Source: Myoxocephalus aenaeus
Lineage: Eukaryota; Chordata; Actinopteri; Perciformes; Cottidae
NCBI GenBank assembly: GCA_038501785.1
Contig: JBAMJR010000154.1
Coordinates: 1,791,001-1,855,000, forward strand
Length of the DNA: 64,000 nucleotides
Direction: 5' to 3'
Below the pieces are notes generated by a model. The model saw only the letters and a program-made list of their open reading frames with translations, did not search any database and was not told where the DNA came from. Both the position numbers and the translations under genes were made by a program. Below are positions 38,223-51,964 of this stretch, piece by piece; position 1 is the first letter of the stretch, and every line of letters begins with the position of its first letter.

Positions 38223-40691
38223 CTGTATCACCGACATCCTATTCGCTGGAGTGTCTGTGCTAAGCCCGGCAAAGCTGGAGTGGCAACCTGCCCTGGGAAC
38301 TGTCAGGCTGTTTGGGGTTGTTTTCAGGTACATGACCTCTGACCTGGGCAGTGTGAGCGGCAGAGGGCTCTGGTAGTCAAAACATATTGGTGAAGTGATG
38401 AGAGAAGGACTGCTCACCACATTCATCCGGCTCGCAGAATCTCTCTCCTCCATCTCACTCTGCACCAGCATGATGTCACTCTTGTTGATCCTTTTCTTTT
38501 TGCCTTTCCCCACTGGAGGATTGGAGTACTCAGCCATGCGGCAGTTATAATTCCCAGTCTCCTTATCTTGATGTTTGGACTTGACAGCAATGGCGGTCAT
38601 GACTGCTAAGAGCATGACAGAGATAATGCAGAGGGTAACTATGAGGGGCAGAGATACATCCCACTGCTGCTGTTCCCCACTCGCGCTGGAGCCCCCTCCT
38701 GCTGCCGCTTCTGTGTTCGCCTTAATGATGAGCTTAGCCACGGCAGATAAGGGGGGCTTGCCATGGTCAGTTACCTTCACCACCAGCTCAACCACTGGGG
38801 CGACCTCTTCCCAAAGAGCATGAGCAGTTCTGACCTCCCCTCCCACCGGATCCATCTCAAACAGGTGGTCGTCGTTTCCCTCTGTGATCTCATAGGTCAA
38901 ATGTCCACTTTCTCCGTGGTCATGGTCCACCGCTTTCACTGTAGCCACGATGTATCCAATACCTACGTTTCTAGGCACTGGTATCTCAGCTGTATCATTC
39001 TGCAGAAGGGGTAAAATAATAACTGGGAGATTGTCGTTGACGTCAAGGACATTGACCTTTACTATAGAAGTGCTCTCCATGTGAGGGGATCCTCCGTCTT
39101 TAGCTTGAACTTTGAACTCAAAGGATTTTGTTTGCTCATAATTAAAAGAGCGTGAGGCATATATGGCTCCATTGATGGGATTGACAGATACATAGGTATA
39201 CACGGAAACATCTCCTATGTGTGATGGCAGAATGGAGTACGACACTGTTCCATTTCGACCTACATCTGGGTCGTGGGCCAGAACAGAGCCCAAATATTCC
39301 CCCGGGATGTTGTTCTCAGGCACCTGTAGCACATACACTGTCTTTGTAAAGCGTGGTGCGTTGTCATTCTCATCCAGGATTTTCACAGTAAACGACTTTG
39401 TGTAGTTCAAAGACGGGATCCCATTGTCTCTCGCCACTATTGTTACATTGTATTCATCTTTCATTTCCCTGTCCAGGGGTCTGTCTGTGAGCAGCGTGTA
39501 AAAATTATCATTGTTCTCCTGCAGTCTGAAGGGTACATTTCCCAGCACCCTGCACTGAAGTTGACCATTTCGGCCAGAGTCTTTATCTGTCACTCTCACC
39601 AGCGCTATGACAGATTCTGGAGGTGCTGCCTCACTGATGGCTCCCTGCCGGACAGAGACAAAACTTATTATTGGTGAGTTGTCATTTTTGTCAAGCACTT
39701 TGACAGTTATTTTACAGTGGCCGGGGATTGGGTTGGGTCCGAGATCCTTAGCTTGGACATCAAACTCGATGATTGGATTCTCCTCATAGTCAATTTCTCC
39801 CTGGACTTTGATTATGCCAGTATTGGAGTCAATGGAGAACAAATCTTGGATTCTCTCAGATGCATATCCAGTGAAGGAATAGACCACCTGCCCATTGCTT
39901 CCCTCGTCTTGGTCAGTGGCGTTTAAATCTATGAGTACTTTTCCAGGTGGGGAATTCTCTGGAATCTCAATCACATAAGAAGATTTATCAAACACTGGGC
40001 TATTGTCATTCGAATCAGTCACTCTGACGTTGATTTGCATGGAGCCTGATCTTGGATACTCCCCGCCATCAATTGCTGTGAGGAGGAGGGTGTGATGACT
40101 CTGATCCTCCCTATCCAGAGGTCTCTGAACCACCAGCTCTGGATATATAGTTCCATCTCCCCTCACTTTTAAATCCAAAGAAAATGTATTGTAATCATCT
40201 CTGGTGACCTGGTAAGTCTTTATCCCATTTTCCCCAGAATCTGAGTCATGTGCAATAGTGAGGGGGAAGCGTGTCCCAGCAGCTGCATTTTCTGAAATAT
40301 CAATATTAACATGATCTGAAGGAAAACCGGGCGAGTTGTCATTTATGTCCTGTATGTCAATCTTAATCATACATATCTCCTTGTCGTTGGCAAACACCTC
40401 CATAGAGAGCTGGCACTTTGGGTTGCGCCTGCATAACGTTTCCCTGTCAATCCTTTGTTTGGTGAAGATTAGTCCACTCTCCGGGTCAACGTCCACCAGA
40501 TGTGGAGCAGAATTCTCCAGTACTCTAAAGTTGGATTTTTTCCCCCTCTCCATGGTCCCATATCCGGCATCTTTTGCTATATTGCCGATAACAGTACCGG
40601 GTCCTTGCTCCTCCGGGACAGAATAATTGAGATTTTTCAATGCCAGGGCTTTAACCCACAGCAGAAAGAAAATGGGTACAGAGAGACGCAT
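38223..40691 (-). CDS. pcdh17: Protocadherin-17, coding exon 1 (six cadherin repeats, membrane helix, proximal tail)
   Basis: PCDH17 is a delta-2 non-clustered protocadherin, a homophilic adhesion protein of axons and synapses that recruits the WAVE actin regulator. This exon encodes residues 1-823. A signal peptide covers about 1-17, followed by LKNLNYSVPEEQGPGTVIGNI, almost the same as human. Six extracellular cadherin repeats follow, five ending in a calcium-binding motif: DINDNSP (115-121), DSNDNSP (226-232), DKNDNSP (334-340), DENDNAP (440-446) and DVNDNLP (550-556). The membrane helix is about 680-702, then IMLVQSE and PRSEVMYLK as in human PCDH17. The frame is open further upstream to an ATG at 40811. 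I chose 40691 because it leads directly into the signal peptide and has G at -3. The exon ends exactly in phase 0 at CAG/GTAAGG. Confidence 0.95.
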
Positions 40692-41860
40692 CCCGATATG
40701 CGGTAGTGGCAGACAGAAAAAAAAAAAATCCTCGTTGACTTTCAACCTGTTGATTACGGCAAACCTAGAGGAATATACCCGAACCAGACATGTGGTTGAC
40801 GCCGATTCCACACTATTTGGGTATTTAATCGATGTGTGTCTCCTTATTGCCTTTTAATCTATATTTTAATCTCTTTCACATGCCGCTCGGCTATGATGAA
40901 CACTTTCTGTAAACAAAGATGACCGCCCGACGACACCTTATGCATGAATAAAAGATCAAATTCAACATAGTGTACGAGGAATGCTTTGTTTTTCCTCACG
41001 GGGGGGGGGGGGGGGGGGGGGGGACTTAATGAATAATCGATGACTATAAAGTATTAATATTCCCTACTGCATCCAAGGTTAAAGCGTTTGCATCTCCGTG
41101 GTGAAGGTTAGACCGTAGCTTACAAAAGCGCATTGCCCTCATGCGACATCTACACCTAGGCTACAGCAAATACTGACATGCCCGTTCAAAATGCAGCATT
41201 GTCCGATGTTACCATTCACAATGCATTTACTTTTTCTCCTGTGCGGCACACTGTTGCATATGGGTTCTGCTCTTGCAGCATATACAGGCTACCCATGCCA
41301 CAAAGTAGATTAAAACCACGATATAGAGCTGTTAATCCTGTCCAACCTTTTGTGTTCCCGTCATTCAAGAGCATATAGCACGGCTGCGACTTTTGCCCGA
41401 TGATTTTGCCATAATCAGTCCAGTAATCCCATAATCCAGTCCAATTGGACCCAGCGCTCTTGCATCCTTCATTCGGACAATGCTCATCTGCACTGCCCCT
41501 GTGAACGTTTGCCGGAAGAAGAAAAGAAAAAAAACGCGAAAAGAGGTGCTGGAAGATTTCAGATAATCAAAATTAATCGCTTTTCCTGCGCTCAGTTCTC
41601 TCCGCGTCAACTGTTGAAACCTGCTCCCGTCGCACTGAGATCTGACCGGAATCCTCTCGACGCCTTTACAACAGACTCCAGTGTATTTCTGGGTGCATTT
41701 AACATAGTTTCTGATCGTCTTCCAGCAAATGAGTGAACGGTGACAGATCTTGCCTTGGGGGGGTTTCTCCAATAGGTCTGGCAAGATCGCATGAAGAAGG
41801 GCTGTTCTAGTGCTACGTGATTCATTTACTGATGTGCGCGCACAGAGCAGCAGCATCAGA
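40692..41860 (-). promoter_or_regulatory. pcdh17: 5' flank and probable 5' UTR/promoter of pcdh17
   Basis: CpG-richer sequence between about 41,360 and 41,860, together with its position just upstream of the exon 1 start, suggests the promoter and 5' UTR. No TATA box or transcription start is certain. A G24 homopolymer lies at 41000-41023. Confidence 0.35.
41000..41023. repeat. G24 homopolymer
   Basis: Twenty-four consecutive G residues, about 310 bp upstream of the pcdh17 start codon. On the pcdh17 sense strand the run reads as C. Confidence 0.97.
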
Positions 41861-44800
41861 GGGAAAACGTGCTGTGGATGTTGCTCCTAATACATGTGGA
41901 TGTGAACTAGGGAGTATGAATAGATCGACGAAATGTGTCCGGATGGGATGTAGTAGAAGAAGCAAGGACTCGACAAGTGGTCATTCTGAGGGAGAAGTGG
42001 ATTGGCAACGTGGTGTGTGGACGATGTAAAATGAAAGATGACAAAATTGTACAGATTCACTGTTTTTTTTTTCTTTCTCCTTCAGAGGGCTCTGTTCTAA
42101 GAGCAATGACTCTCTTTGGATAAGTCAGAAGTAAAGATTGTTTTATCAATAATTGAAAACCTGTCTCCTGTGTTGTTTCTTGTTACCATTAGTTTTGAGA
42201 AAATCCAGCCGCAAGATAAAATAAAGGACAGACTGTGGGTGTTTTCAGGATAATCTCTGTAAAGGACATAGGAGAATTACTTATGCTTCTGAAAAAAAAA
42301 ACAAGGCTTATTCCACAGCTCAAATATCACAGCTGTTGGCATAACCTGCCTTCTGCAGCTATCACACTCGTCTTCAATGGCCTATCCACATCAATCTCAT
42401 ATCTCATATTGAAAAGACGGACTGACATTTAGTTCACTCAACATTTCAACAATATGGCATTTGCATTTTTATTCTCAGTTGACCAAATCTTAGTGACACA
42501 TGGGGCTCCTTGGGGATGGATGGACACTATGAGAGTAATTCTGACAGGAAGCTGTGTCAACATTAGGGCAAGCTCAGTGTGGCTCGGTTCCTCATTTAAT
42601 TCCATGTTGCTCAGGATCTAAATCAACCTTGAGTTGTCCCTGGGTTCATTTCTTTTGTCTGAAACATTGCTGCTTTCCTCCTCTGGGGAGCATCAACTTT
42701 GCCTGGCCAGGGTGCAGCCTGCATAAATTGGCCATTTCTGCAGGTAAGAGATAAGGACAACAAAGGGGAACTAATTATCATTCACTCTATGTTAAAACCT
42801 CAGGAAAGGACTGCTATTGACAATCGTGTCCGCATTGTCACAGTTATACCAGTTAATATGATCTGAACTCTGAATGAGAGGGTGGTTCATATCCATAATA
42901 TATGGGCTACGTCCTAATGTGTGGCTTTGCTGCCTTGTTTATGCAGAGGCTGACGACTTTGTCATGGATAAGTTACTCTAATGAGACCACAGCACCTGGA
43001 ATGAACCGCCATCTCTGATGCTTTGTTGGCAGTAAAAAGACACGGATGGATCAGTTGTTTCATGACGAATTGGTTTTTACCTGAAAGCACATTATTATGT
43101 TGGTGTAAAATCCTACCTGTTGTAATTCCACAGAGGTTGAAATGACAAACAGTAAATGCTCATTTAAGCAAACTTGCAATATCTTGGCATCGCTTTCATG
43201 CGATTCACTTACCACTTCGCATAAGCATGATTAGAGGTAAGATTAAGTTGTTTATATCGTTCCATTTTTTTCGCCCGATGCTGGTTGCAGAACACCTCAA
43301 GCAGCACACTGGAATACTGATTGTGGTGAGTGGGAATGATGATCAACACAAGTCACTGAATTTTGCCGCAGAGTAAATGCAAGAGAGAACAAGTTCTGCT
43401 TGGAACACATTTGTCCCTGAGACATTGTGTAAACATGTTAATTTCACACCAGAAAGAAGATGTACAGCAATGTTTTAGCAGTCAAAAAGGATTTTGGGAA
43501 CATTATCTTAATCCGTCACAAGGGAAAACATTTAATGCTGAATACATTGTTCTTTCCAGTTTCATATATCATTCATCATTTATCTATATTCCAGCCAATA
43601 TAGATCAGGCATAACGGTTTAGCTATATGTGTTGGTGTTGAGAGATCCACCTCTGAAACCTCTGCAGCCAGTCTAATACATTGGGGTAAATGAAAAATTC
43701 AATTTAGCTGTTTTCGAAAATTGAAGAAATATATTTGAAAACCATTAGCAGCAGGTTTTTCAGAAAAAAGTTCCCCAGTTACTGAGAATAATCCACAGAA
43801 TGTAATGCACACTTTCAATCGGGTGTATTTGCCTAGAATAACAGTTGATATACAATTTGTCCACAGAGGTCTGGGAGTCCACAGTACAGGACAATGTTTC
43901 TAGAAAGCAGTTTTGCTATGTCATTTTCCAATGCTTTGACCACCCACAACTAAATTCAACTATCGTTCATTCTATTAGTGCGGTGGCACAATGGGACACC
44001 TTGAAACTGCAGCAGATACAGCTGATACTTTATGCATGGCTCAATGTCACGAGGGACAAGTGGGAACATTTTCATTTTGTGAAGTGAACAAAGTTTTGGG
44101 GTTGTCCAGTAATATCGTATTTTCATCAACATTGTTAAATGTCCGTGGTGCAAAGTGTGTTTTTCTTAAATTAAAGGTGAGTGTGGATATATTGTATATT
44201 CTTTTTATTGTCAATAAATCCTACAAAGCAAAACCAACTATGAATATAACTGATTAACAATAGCCTGAATCGACAAAGCCTTATTTTTCTTACCTCTGAG
44301 GCCAAAACTACTGAACACTTGTTGATGGGTCACACTGTCATCTCCTTATAAAATGTAAATTACATTTATAGAGAACAATTGCCTAATGTTATTGCATCAC
44401 CCAGCGGGAGACCTTTGTTGCATAGTTTTCCTTGTGTTATCCTTTGTCGTTGTCTCTGTCAACTACAGAATAAATAAAACATGTAAAAAAAACACATTTA
44501 GAAAAGAAATAATCAAATATGTTTTCATCATTGGAATTCTTCACACAGTATGACCAGGTAGCCATTATTCCTGCATTTCCGTAGGTTGCCACGCCCCATG
44601 CGGGTCCTCCACAGAGAGTCTGAGAGGCTGACCTGACTGTGTGTGCAACAAAAGGAGCCTTACACATCTCACAAGCCTTATTATCATGATACATGTCGAA
44701 TAAATTATTTTTTTGTTACAGACCAGCTGTGGATTTGCATGTAAATGCAACATTTCAATTCAGAATCCAAACTCACGAGTCGAGCCTTGCTCTCCAGCGC

Positions 44801-46059
44801 GCACGGGGCCAGGAGTGAATGTTTTTGCATTTGATTTTTAGAGAAAGTCTCTGGGGCTCCAATAGCTAAGTCAACCTTCTGCCAAATTCTCGAAACTGAA
44901 AGTCCGACTTAAAAGCATTTTGGATTCTTATAGCCTCCAGTGGAGTTTCAGTTGGTGGTCGGTAAAATGGGTTTAATACACTCCGAACCTAATCTGCATT
45001 TGGAGGGTAAGGAGCTAAGACTGTGACTGTCTGTGCCTTTTAAAGGGTTTATACAAATATGTGCTGAATAATTCCCAAATTACTTGCTGATTAATCAGTC
45101 TGGAAAACAAGTGTGTATTACAGCTCTCTGATGCAAACACAATAGACACTATAATTACAGTTTGTACTCCATTAAATTCATTTCACATTTGAGACTGGAA
45201 TCACAAAAGAATTATGAGAAATAGAAAAAACAAACACCATAACCTGCCATGAATTAACATTACTTTAAATTTGTGCAATGATAATTAATGCCTCTGAATA
45301 TACTGCGATGTTCAGGGGTCAAGGCTACAACAAAGCAGGTTCCAAAGTGCTTTAATACAAGCCAACATGTCAGGAGGTCAAACATGTTAAATATTCACTG
45401 CAAGGCTGCAAACTAAGGATTCTTTTTTCAGTTGCTGGTTTTGTTAATAAGTAGATATTTAAGTCAAACACAACACAATACAATATGATCAATTACAGTC
45501 AAATATTGCCTCATGATAAGTTGTAAATGTGCGATGGTCACAATATTTAACAGCGACAAATCATGCATGCATCGTAAATATTTCAGCCAATCCATACTAT
45601 TTACCATTTAATCAGGTAGGTTTTATTAAAGAATCTGGATTTGTATTACAAATTAGTCCCGTAATTGTAAAAAGCCTGAGCTGGAAAGACTACAGTATTG
45701 CAGTCGTCAGGACGAATCGCCCTTCCAGAAATGCATTGATTATTCATCTCAGTAATGACCTCATGTCCTAACTTGTTAGACTCCAGTACCTGCCGGGTAT
45801 AGCTTCAGAGGCTCCATGCACTAACAATTTGATGCTCAAATTTCAAAACAAGCATATATCCCATGTTCAAAATTACTGAGAGAGTCCTTGTCTTTAATGA
45901 TCATAAGAATATCATATAATATTCTCAAGTGTGACGTGTTGATGCTTTCAACAACACTTAGCAGCTCAGTTGAAGGCATGTTTTTCTCTCTGACAATACT
46001 GTAATGTAGCCAAAGTCGTTAAGTCACAAGGCGTCAGCATTTACCACAAACCATTCCAC
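41861..46059. other. Intergenic region between pcdh17 and pcdh8, left part
   Basis: I see no supportable gene; open frames are short and lack recognisable domains. The sequence is AT-rich with scattered short A and T runs and no large repeat that I recognise. Confidence 0.55.
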
Positions 46060-46330
46060 ACCTTAACATCTGTGCTGGTATGCCCTAAAGATAGGAACCC
46101 CCTGGAGTGAATAACTAGTGGTGTATGACACCCCGTGTGGCAGCTGTGGGGAGCAGCACTTCGATGCAATGGCGAGGAACCTGGACAAGAGACTGAAAGA
46201 ACACTGGGAAGAGACCACCTCTGCTGTCTATAAACACCAAACCACAAACTGGTAAAGCGTCAACTGGTAAGAGGTCAAAGGTCATCAACGAGGAGTTAGT
46301 GGACGGCCAGAGAAAGATCTGACGCCAGAG
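46060..46330 (+). pseudogene. Degenerate remnant of a Penelope-like element endonuclease
   Basis: The plus strand reads CPKDRNPLE, then a stop and a frame shift, then VYDTPCGSCGEQ, NLDKRLKEHW and SAVYKHQTTNW (46121-46252), followed by VINEELVDGQRKI. The order PKD-x-P, (V)VY-x-x-PCG-x-C, RLKEH and SAV-x-x-H matches the GIY-YIG-type endonuclease end of Penelope-like retroelements. The central YIGETGR part of that domain is missing or mutated, and stops and frame shifts break the frame. The element appears to be an old, inactive fragment; no reverse-transcriptase part is recognisable. Confidence 0.5.
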
Positions 46331-46519
46331 ACCATCCTTGATCAGAGACCATAAGTTTAATACTTTTGTCACATGATAAGAACTGAGCCAACTCCATTTG
46401 GGGATGAAGACAGATGCAGTTGAAAGCTCCGATAAATGCAAGTAAGTAGACCTAAAGTTACAATTATTTCGTCAAACTATTGAAAAACAACATGAGAATA
46501 AAGCTCATCATAAATATGC

Positions 46520-46980
46520 ACTGGAACTCTGATTCAAAGGAACAGTTGGATCTTTTGGCAAATACATATATTCACTTTCATTGCAGGAGCTAGAAGTAAT
46601 GATTGGGAAACTCTCTCTCTCTGAAGATCCAAAATATGTTTACCTCAACCTGATTATTATATTCCAGTTTGCCAAGAAAAAGTTACAGCATGTAATTCAC
46701 CATAAACCAAGTTTGAATTATTACCTTTCTGTTTGCGTCGAGTAAACAAACAATATTTTAATAAGTAAGCTTTAGAGGTGCTGATAGACATATTCTTCAG
46801 TTTTGGACGGATCTAGGCTGTCTCCAGGTCTTTATGCTACGCTAAGCTAATTTCCTCCTGGCTTGAGCTCCACACTTAAAGCACAGACATGATATCGGTA
46901 TCGATATGCTCATTTAACTCAGAAAGAAAGCAAAGGGCATTTACCCAAATGATGAACTAGTCCTTTAGGAACCATATAAA
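46520..46980 (-). repeat. Short interspersed repeat, copy B
   Basis: On the minus strand this copy contains ATTTGGGTAAATGCCC, GGAAATTAGCTTAGCG and TAGCATAAAGACCTGGAGAC, followed by CAGCACCTCTAAAGCTTACT. These are hallmarks of a dispersed teleost repeat also seen at 24405-24765 and 51965-52345. Edges are approximate and there is no coding capacity. Confidence 0.55.
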
Positions 46981-49900
46981 GTAGAGAATAAAGCTTATTT
47001 ACTTAGAGCAATGGGACTTTGGGAGTAGACAAGTTCAGAGTAAATTTATCAAAGACTTATAAATATTTGTTCTTTTTTTTTCAAACGCTATGCTCATGCT
47101 TCGAAGAGTGAGTTTGATTTGCGCCACAAAAGATCCATATATTATCAAGATAAATATAACATGTTGTGCCAGTTTATTTTTGAGGGCCCCTGTCTAAATT
47201 CCACTGAGCTGAATCTAGTGCACAGTCTCAGGAAGGTTGTGCCAGATGCCTCGTCTGCCTCTTAGCTCAAGTGTCCCACATACAGTGTGAGAGAATTGCT
47301 GGTTCCATAGGACTGGAGGAGAAGCAGCAGGTTAGAAAAAAAAACACCTCCCAGGAGAAATGATTCAAGGTATTGGAGAGCCAAAGAGGCGAGTAAAGTG
47401 AATGCAGTTTCAAAGAGGAAATAATGGAGGTCATGGTGTTTGATGTTGCTATGCTGGCCACGAAAATTACTTAGTTGATGATGGAATCAATCACACCTCT
47501 ATGGCACTGAATGTTAATGGATATATGTTTATTTGTTTTTTTTGCATTTTTAATAACAGTGTTAACATCAAACCTAACCATCCATTGCTCCAGACAGAGT
47601 GAAGTGCACTTATCTGCAGCCGTGCCGGTGACATCAGCTAACTGAAGCAATAATATTTGAAATGTGATGGGTGTGTTTTCTTATTTTTCATTTTTTCTTT
47701 GCTGCTGGTCTTCTCTTGTGTTTTTGTTGTGATGAGTGAACACAAGGTCAAAATGGAGTTTATCCTCTGATATCACCTGCCACTCCAGACAAGAGAAATG
47801 CTCACTCAAGGTGACATTACTTTGGTGTCTGTACACAGCATGCCACTACATCTTTCATTTCCTGTGAGCTAAAATTTACAACTTATCCTTTGACAGGAGG
47901 AGTAAACATCTCTAATATGACCCAGGCTGTGATCTGCCGGGGTAAACAAAAGAAGACCTGCCTCATTCTCCACGATCCTTGACAATCCCAAAGAAAACAA
48001 TAAACAGATATTTTTTGATTTTATATATTTAAAATATTAGACATGCGTAAGAAGGAAAATACTTTTCAAATGTCAGGGTATTAAAAAAGAATACAACAGT
48101 ATGCTACACTCATCATAGGATTTCTAATGTTAACAATAACTACATTTCAGTATTCTGGGTGGGATTACTGGAAGGTGAGAGCCATGAACGAGCAGCGCTT
48201 ACATAATTAGATGGAAACAGTGATAATAGACAGACACAATAGCAGAGTGATTTAGGAGAGCTCATGGCATTTCCTTATTCTTTCTGCAGTGACACTTTAT
48301 CAAAGGCCAGAAAACGTATTTAGTATGCAATGGATCAATCAACATTCTCAAAAAGTCATTTAAATTACCTTCTTGGGCAGATATCTATCCAGCATAGTGG
48401 CCGACAAAGGCAAGGGACTATCAGAAAATTAAAAAGGATGTTACAGTTTTTCTGTGAGAAATGGAAATGGAACAAAACTGAGCAAAGCATTGGCTACGCA
48501 AACACTCCAAGATGTTGCGTAACAGATTGCTTTTCTTTTTGTCTTTGGATGTTTTTTATCTCATGAATTTAAACAATGAGCGCCAACTCACATACGCGGC
48601 TCATCATCCTAGTTCTGACAACACATTCAGTCTTTCCATTTAAAACCAGATCGTGTCCTATGGCATGCCACTGACATGGAAGTCATCAAAACCATGGCAG
48701 CTAAATTCATTTTTTAGTGAAACACTGTCCAACCTATTAATACTTAATGTGAATGGAAGGCATAAAAAAAAGCCCTGCACTGATCTCTCCTTTCAAATTA
48801 AGAAGAGTCCAAAGTGAATGTTTAGTAATTCTCACTAAATAAAAATAAGCCAATGACCATGCAGTGCATGTCTAATTGCAGATGAAGCATCAAATTAAAA
48901 TGTCAGGGACTTGTTGGAGAAGCGGTGGCTGCACAGTTAGTGTATACATTTATGTTGGATATTATGCCATTTTGAAGGAAGGTGTAATTTGTGCAGCAGT
49001 ATAACCGGAGCAACAACACCATGTTATTAGTTGTGACAATTCTCAGTCATGTTAATGTCGGGAAGGAAGGAAGACAGCATGACACCTAGTAGGAAGTGAA
49101 TAACCCATATATCTCACCGCCAATTAGTATTAGGCAGTACTGTAAAGTGAAAGGAAACTAATTCATAAATACTGTAGCAACATGAAAGAGGAGGGAAGCC
49201 ATCCAGAGAAGAAAAATAAACTGTCAGTCTCATACAGATAGGGAAACATCAACGAAGCCTTTCCAATTACTTCAAGGTTAACTGTGAACCACTAATAACT
49301 TCAGGGAACCGGAGAAACGAAACATTGTTAGCTAATTACATAAGCAAGTCATTTAGACTGATTGATGCAACATATTATTCTGTGCTCCTACGCTCTCTCT
49401 CATCCTCTCCCTAATTTCTCTCTTCCATATAGCAGAGAACAACATAAATACTGTGTTTCCTTTGGCAGATGTCTCCATGACGGCCCACACTGACGCTCTC
49501 CCGGCTCAGCAGTAAACCACAATCAACTGGTGAACAACTGGCAAAGATTTATCATCATCATCATCAGCTCAGGACCAAAGCTCTATGTGAGCTGACACAC
49601 TTGGTAGATAGAGAACTGCAGGCACTGCCATTACTGTTTAAGAGAGAGGTCAAGCCGTCTGCTACTGAGGTGAGGAAGCAGCAGCCACTCCACGTGTACA
49701 TTTATGCAGTGATAAACTGAATTAATATTCCTCTGGTTGTCAGCCAGATGAGATGAAGCATTCTGTTTCTGCATCTGTTTGTATAGACACCATATAACAA
49801 AGAGGCTTAAAGGGAGATCATTTATTTATGTTTATTGTCGCTTCTTCTGTCACTGAGGTAACATTCAGAATACTCTGTTCACTCATGCACAATATGATAT

Positions 49901-51964
49901 TTGTTATTTATAAAGATGCATAATAACAGCTCATCATTGAATACAAGCTCAATTGGGATTCAAGCTTGTGTTATACAGTATTGTTTATGCGTTCAATAGG
50001 AATGTGAATTAGTTATTCCTGATGTTTCTATGGAATAATGAATATGATTTACAGTGAGGGCAAACACTATAATATGAATGCGCTTCCGATGAAAGAGAAG
50101 AACGTGGGATTGAGAATGAGTATGACATTGAATGGCCCGTATAGATGTACCCCATCTGACAATAAGCACTTGATGGTCTGATTGCCAAAGCCCCTTAAAT
50201 TGTACTCATTGTTTGTTTGTTCACCAGACTAGACTGCAACATATATAAACCCTCCAGAAAATGCAAACCTGCAGTGAAACATTTAAATCACTTGTAGCAC
50301 TGAATTGATTTATGTAAACAGCAACAACAACACTGCTGTCTGGTGAACCTTTCAATGAAAGCTCTCGTCCTACAATGAAAGAACACATCTTAAATAGCGA
50401 GTATATAAAAGTACCGACATATTATTGCTCCACTAAAATGTTACTGTGGAACACATGCTTTGTCTGGTACTAAGTAGGACTCCATTAAAAACTGACATTT
50501 TGTAATAGCATAGCAACAGCTCATGAATCACACCTCCATGCTTTAGCAGAGACAGCTGCCTGAGTTCTAATGAACCAGTGATAAAAGCAATACATTAAAT
50601 ATGCTGTTTACTTTGTTGAATCATAGTTTTCTCATCATGTTTTAGCCATGTTGCTGGAAATACAACTGTGGACCACATGTGTAAATGATGTTTCCTCAGC
50701 CTGCAATGTTTTGAGGTTGCATAGAAGAATGTTTCCCCCTAGTGGTAAAAATAGAACAGACAGACATTGCTAATGGTGATTAGAATCCCTGTTTTTATTG
50801 TTTTGGACATTTATAAATTTAGGAAATGCCTAAAATTATAATGTTAAACAGCAATGATGATTGAGGGGTAGCTGAAATGGCTAGAGGACTTCAACAGCAT
50901 ATCAACTGACAACATTTCCTTTGAAATGGATTATTATTACAATGATGAATTGTCGTTAGTGTCACTTCTCTCTCTCATTATTTGTGTCTGACTTCCGAGA
51001 TACAAAAGAAATCTAGCACATCATATTACAGCAGTACATATATCAAATCAATCACATTAAATGACTAAATTCCAGATGTCTTGAGATAATTTCACACATC
51101 TCATCATTGTTCATGTTTTAGAAATCTTAATCTAAATCATATTCACATCCTTTTACGCTCAATGGCCTACTGTTAGTGGATTTTCAAAAAGAAGACACAC
51201 AAACATAATTGTATGTCTTCAATTTATTAAATTTTTTTCATTGCTAGAATTGTTTCCAGATTTATAATTGAGTGGCATAATTACAACATGTTCAATCGTG
51301 CAATCAAGTTCAGCTATATTTTGCACTTTTAAGAATAGTTAATATCACACTACGTATCATGTACTATTAGTACATTATCGGGTTTTCAAGACAAAACATT
51401 TACATTCTCCTTGTTTTCTAATAAAAACATTACGTCTGAAAAAATAATGACCATATAAAGATAAAAGGAGCAATTTATTTGGACATCCATATTGTGAGTA
51501 GACTTCCTTCCTTGAAGCCTTTTACTGAATTAATTTTTTTTTTGGCATTCCTCTGTAAATAGCTCTACTCAAATCTAGTCTATGCAATTACTACAAATGT
51601 AACCTCACATCTACAAGATCATGTATAAAACCATAACTTTAACATACAAAAAGTAATGCATGACAAGGAAGCTACTAGATAACAATGCAATTCAGAGTCA
51701 AAATAAAACGGTGAATCAATTATAAAACCAAGCATAAAGACGCAGGAAGAGCAGCAGTGCAATCGAGGGCCGAAGCACCCACCACAGTCCGATGCTCTGA
51801 CATGTATAACACAGAGGGCACAACCCTGTATGTACCCGGACCTTGAACAGCTGCAGGATTGCATGTTACTTCATTTGGCATAGAAAGATTAGAATATGAA
51901 GATCTAAATATTTATGGTAGGATTTGAGTGCGCAAGAACACAAAGGAAAGTGTGTTATTGATGG
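46981..51964. other. Intergenic region between pcdh17 and pcdh8, middle part
   Basis: No supportable gene. The stretches around 48,900-49,480 are of normal complexity, free of obvious repeats, and could hold regulatory elements, but I cannot test conservation. Confidence 0.55.

Noticed and set aside
40692..40811. 40-residue N-terminal extension of pcdh17 starting at 40811
   Set aside because: It would bury the signal peptide inside the protein; the ATG at 40691 precedes a standard signal sequence and matches the human protein start.
41365..41856. 163-residue minus-strand open frame in the pcdh17 5' flank
   Set aside because: No domain or low-complexity pattern recognised; more likely promoter or 5' UTR sequence read by chance.
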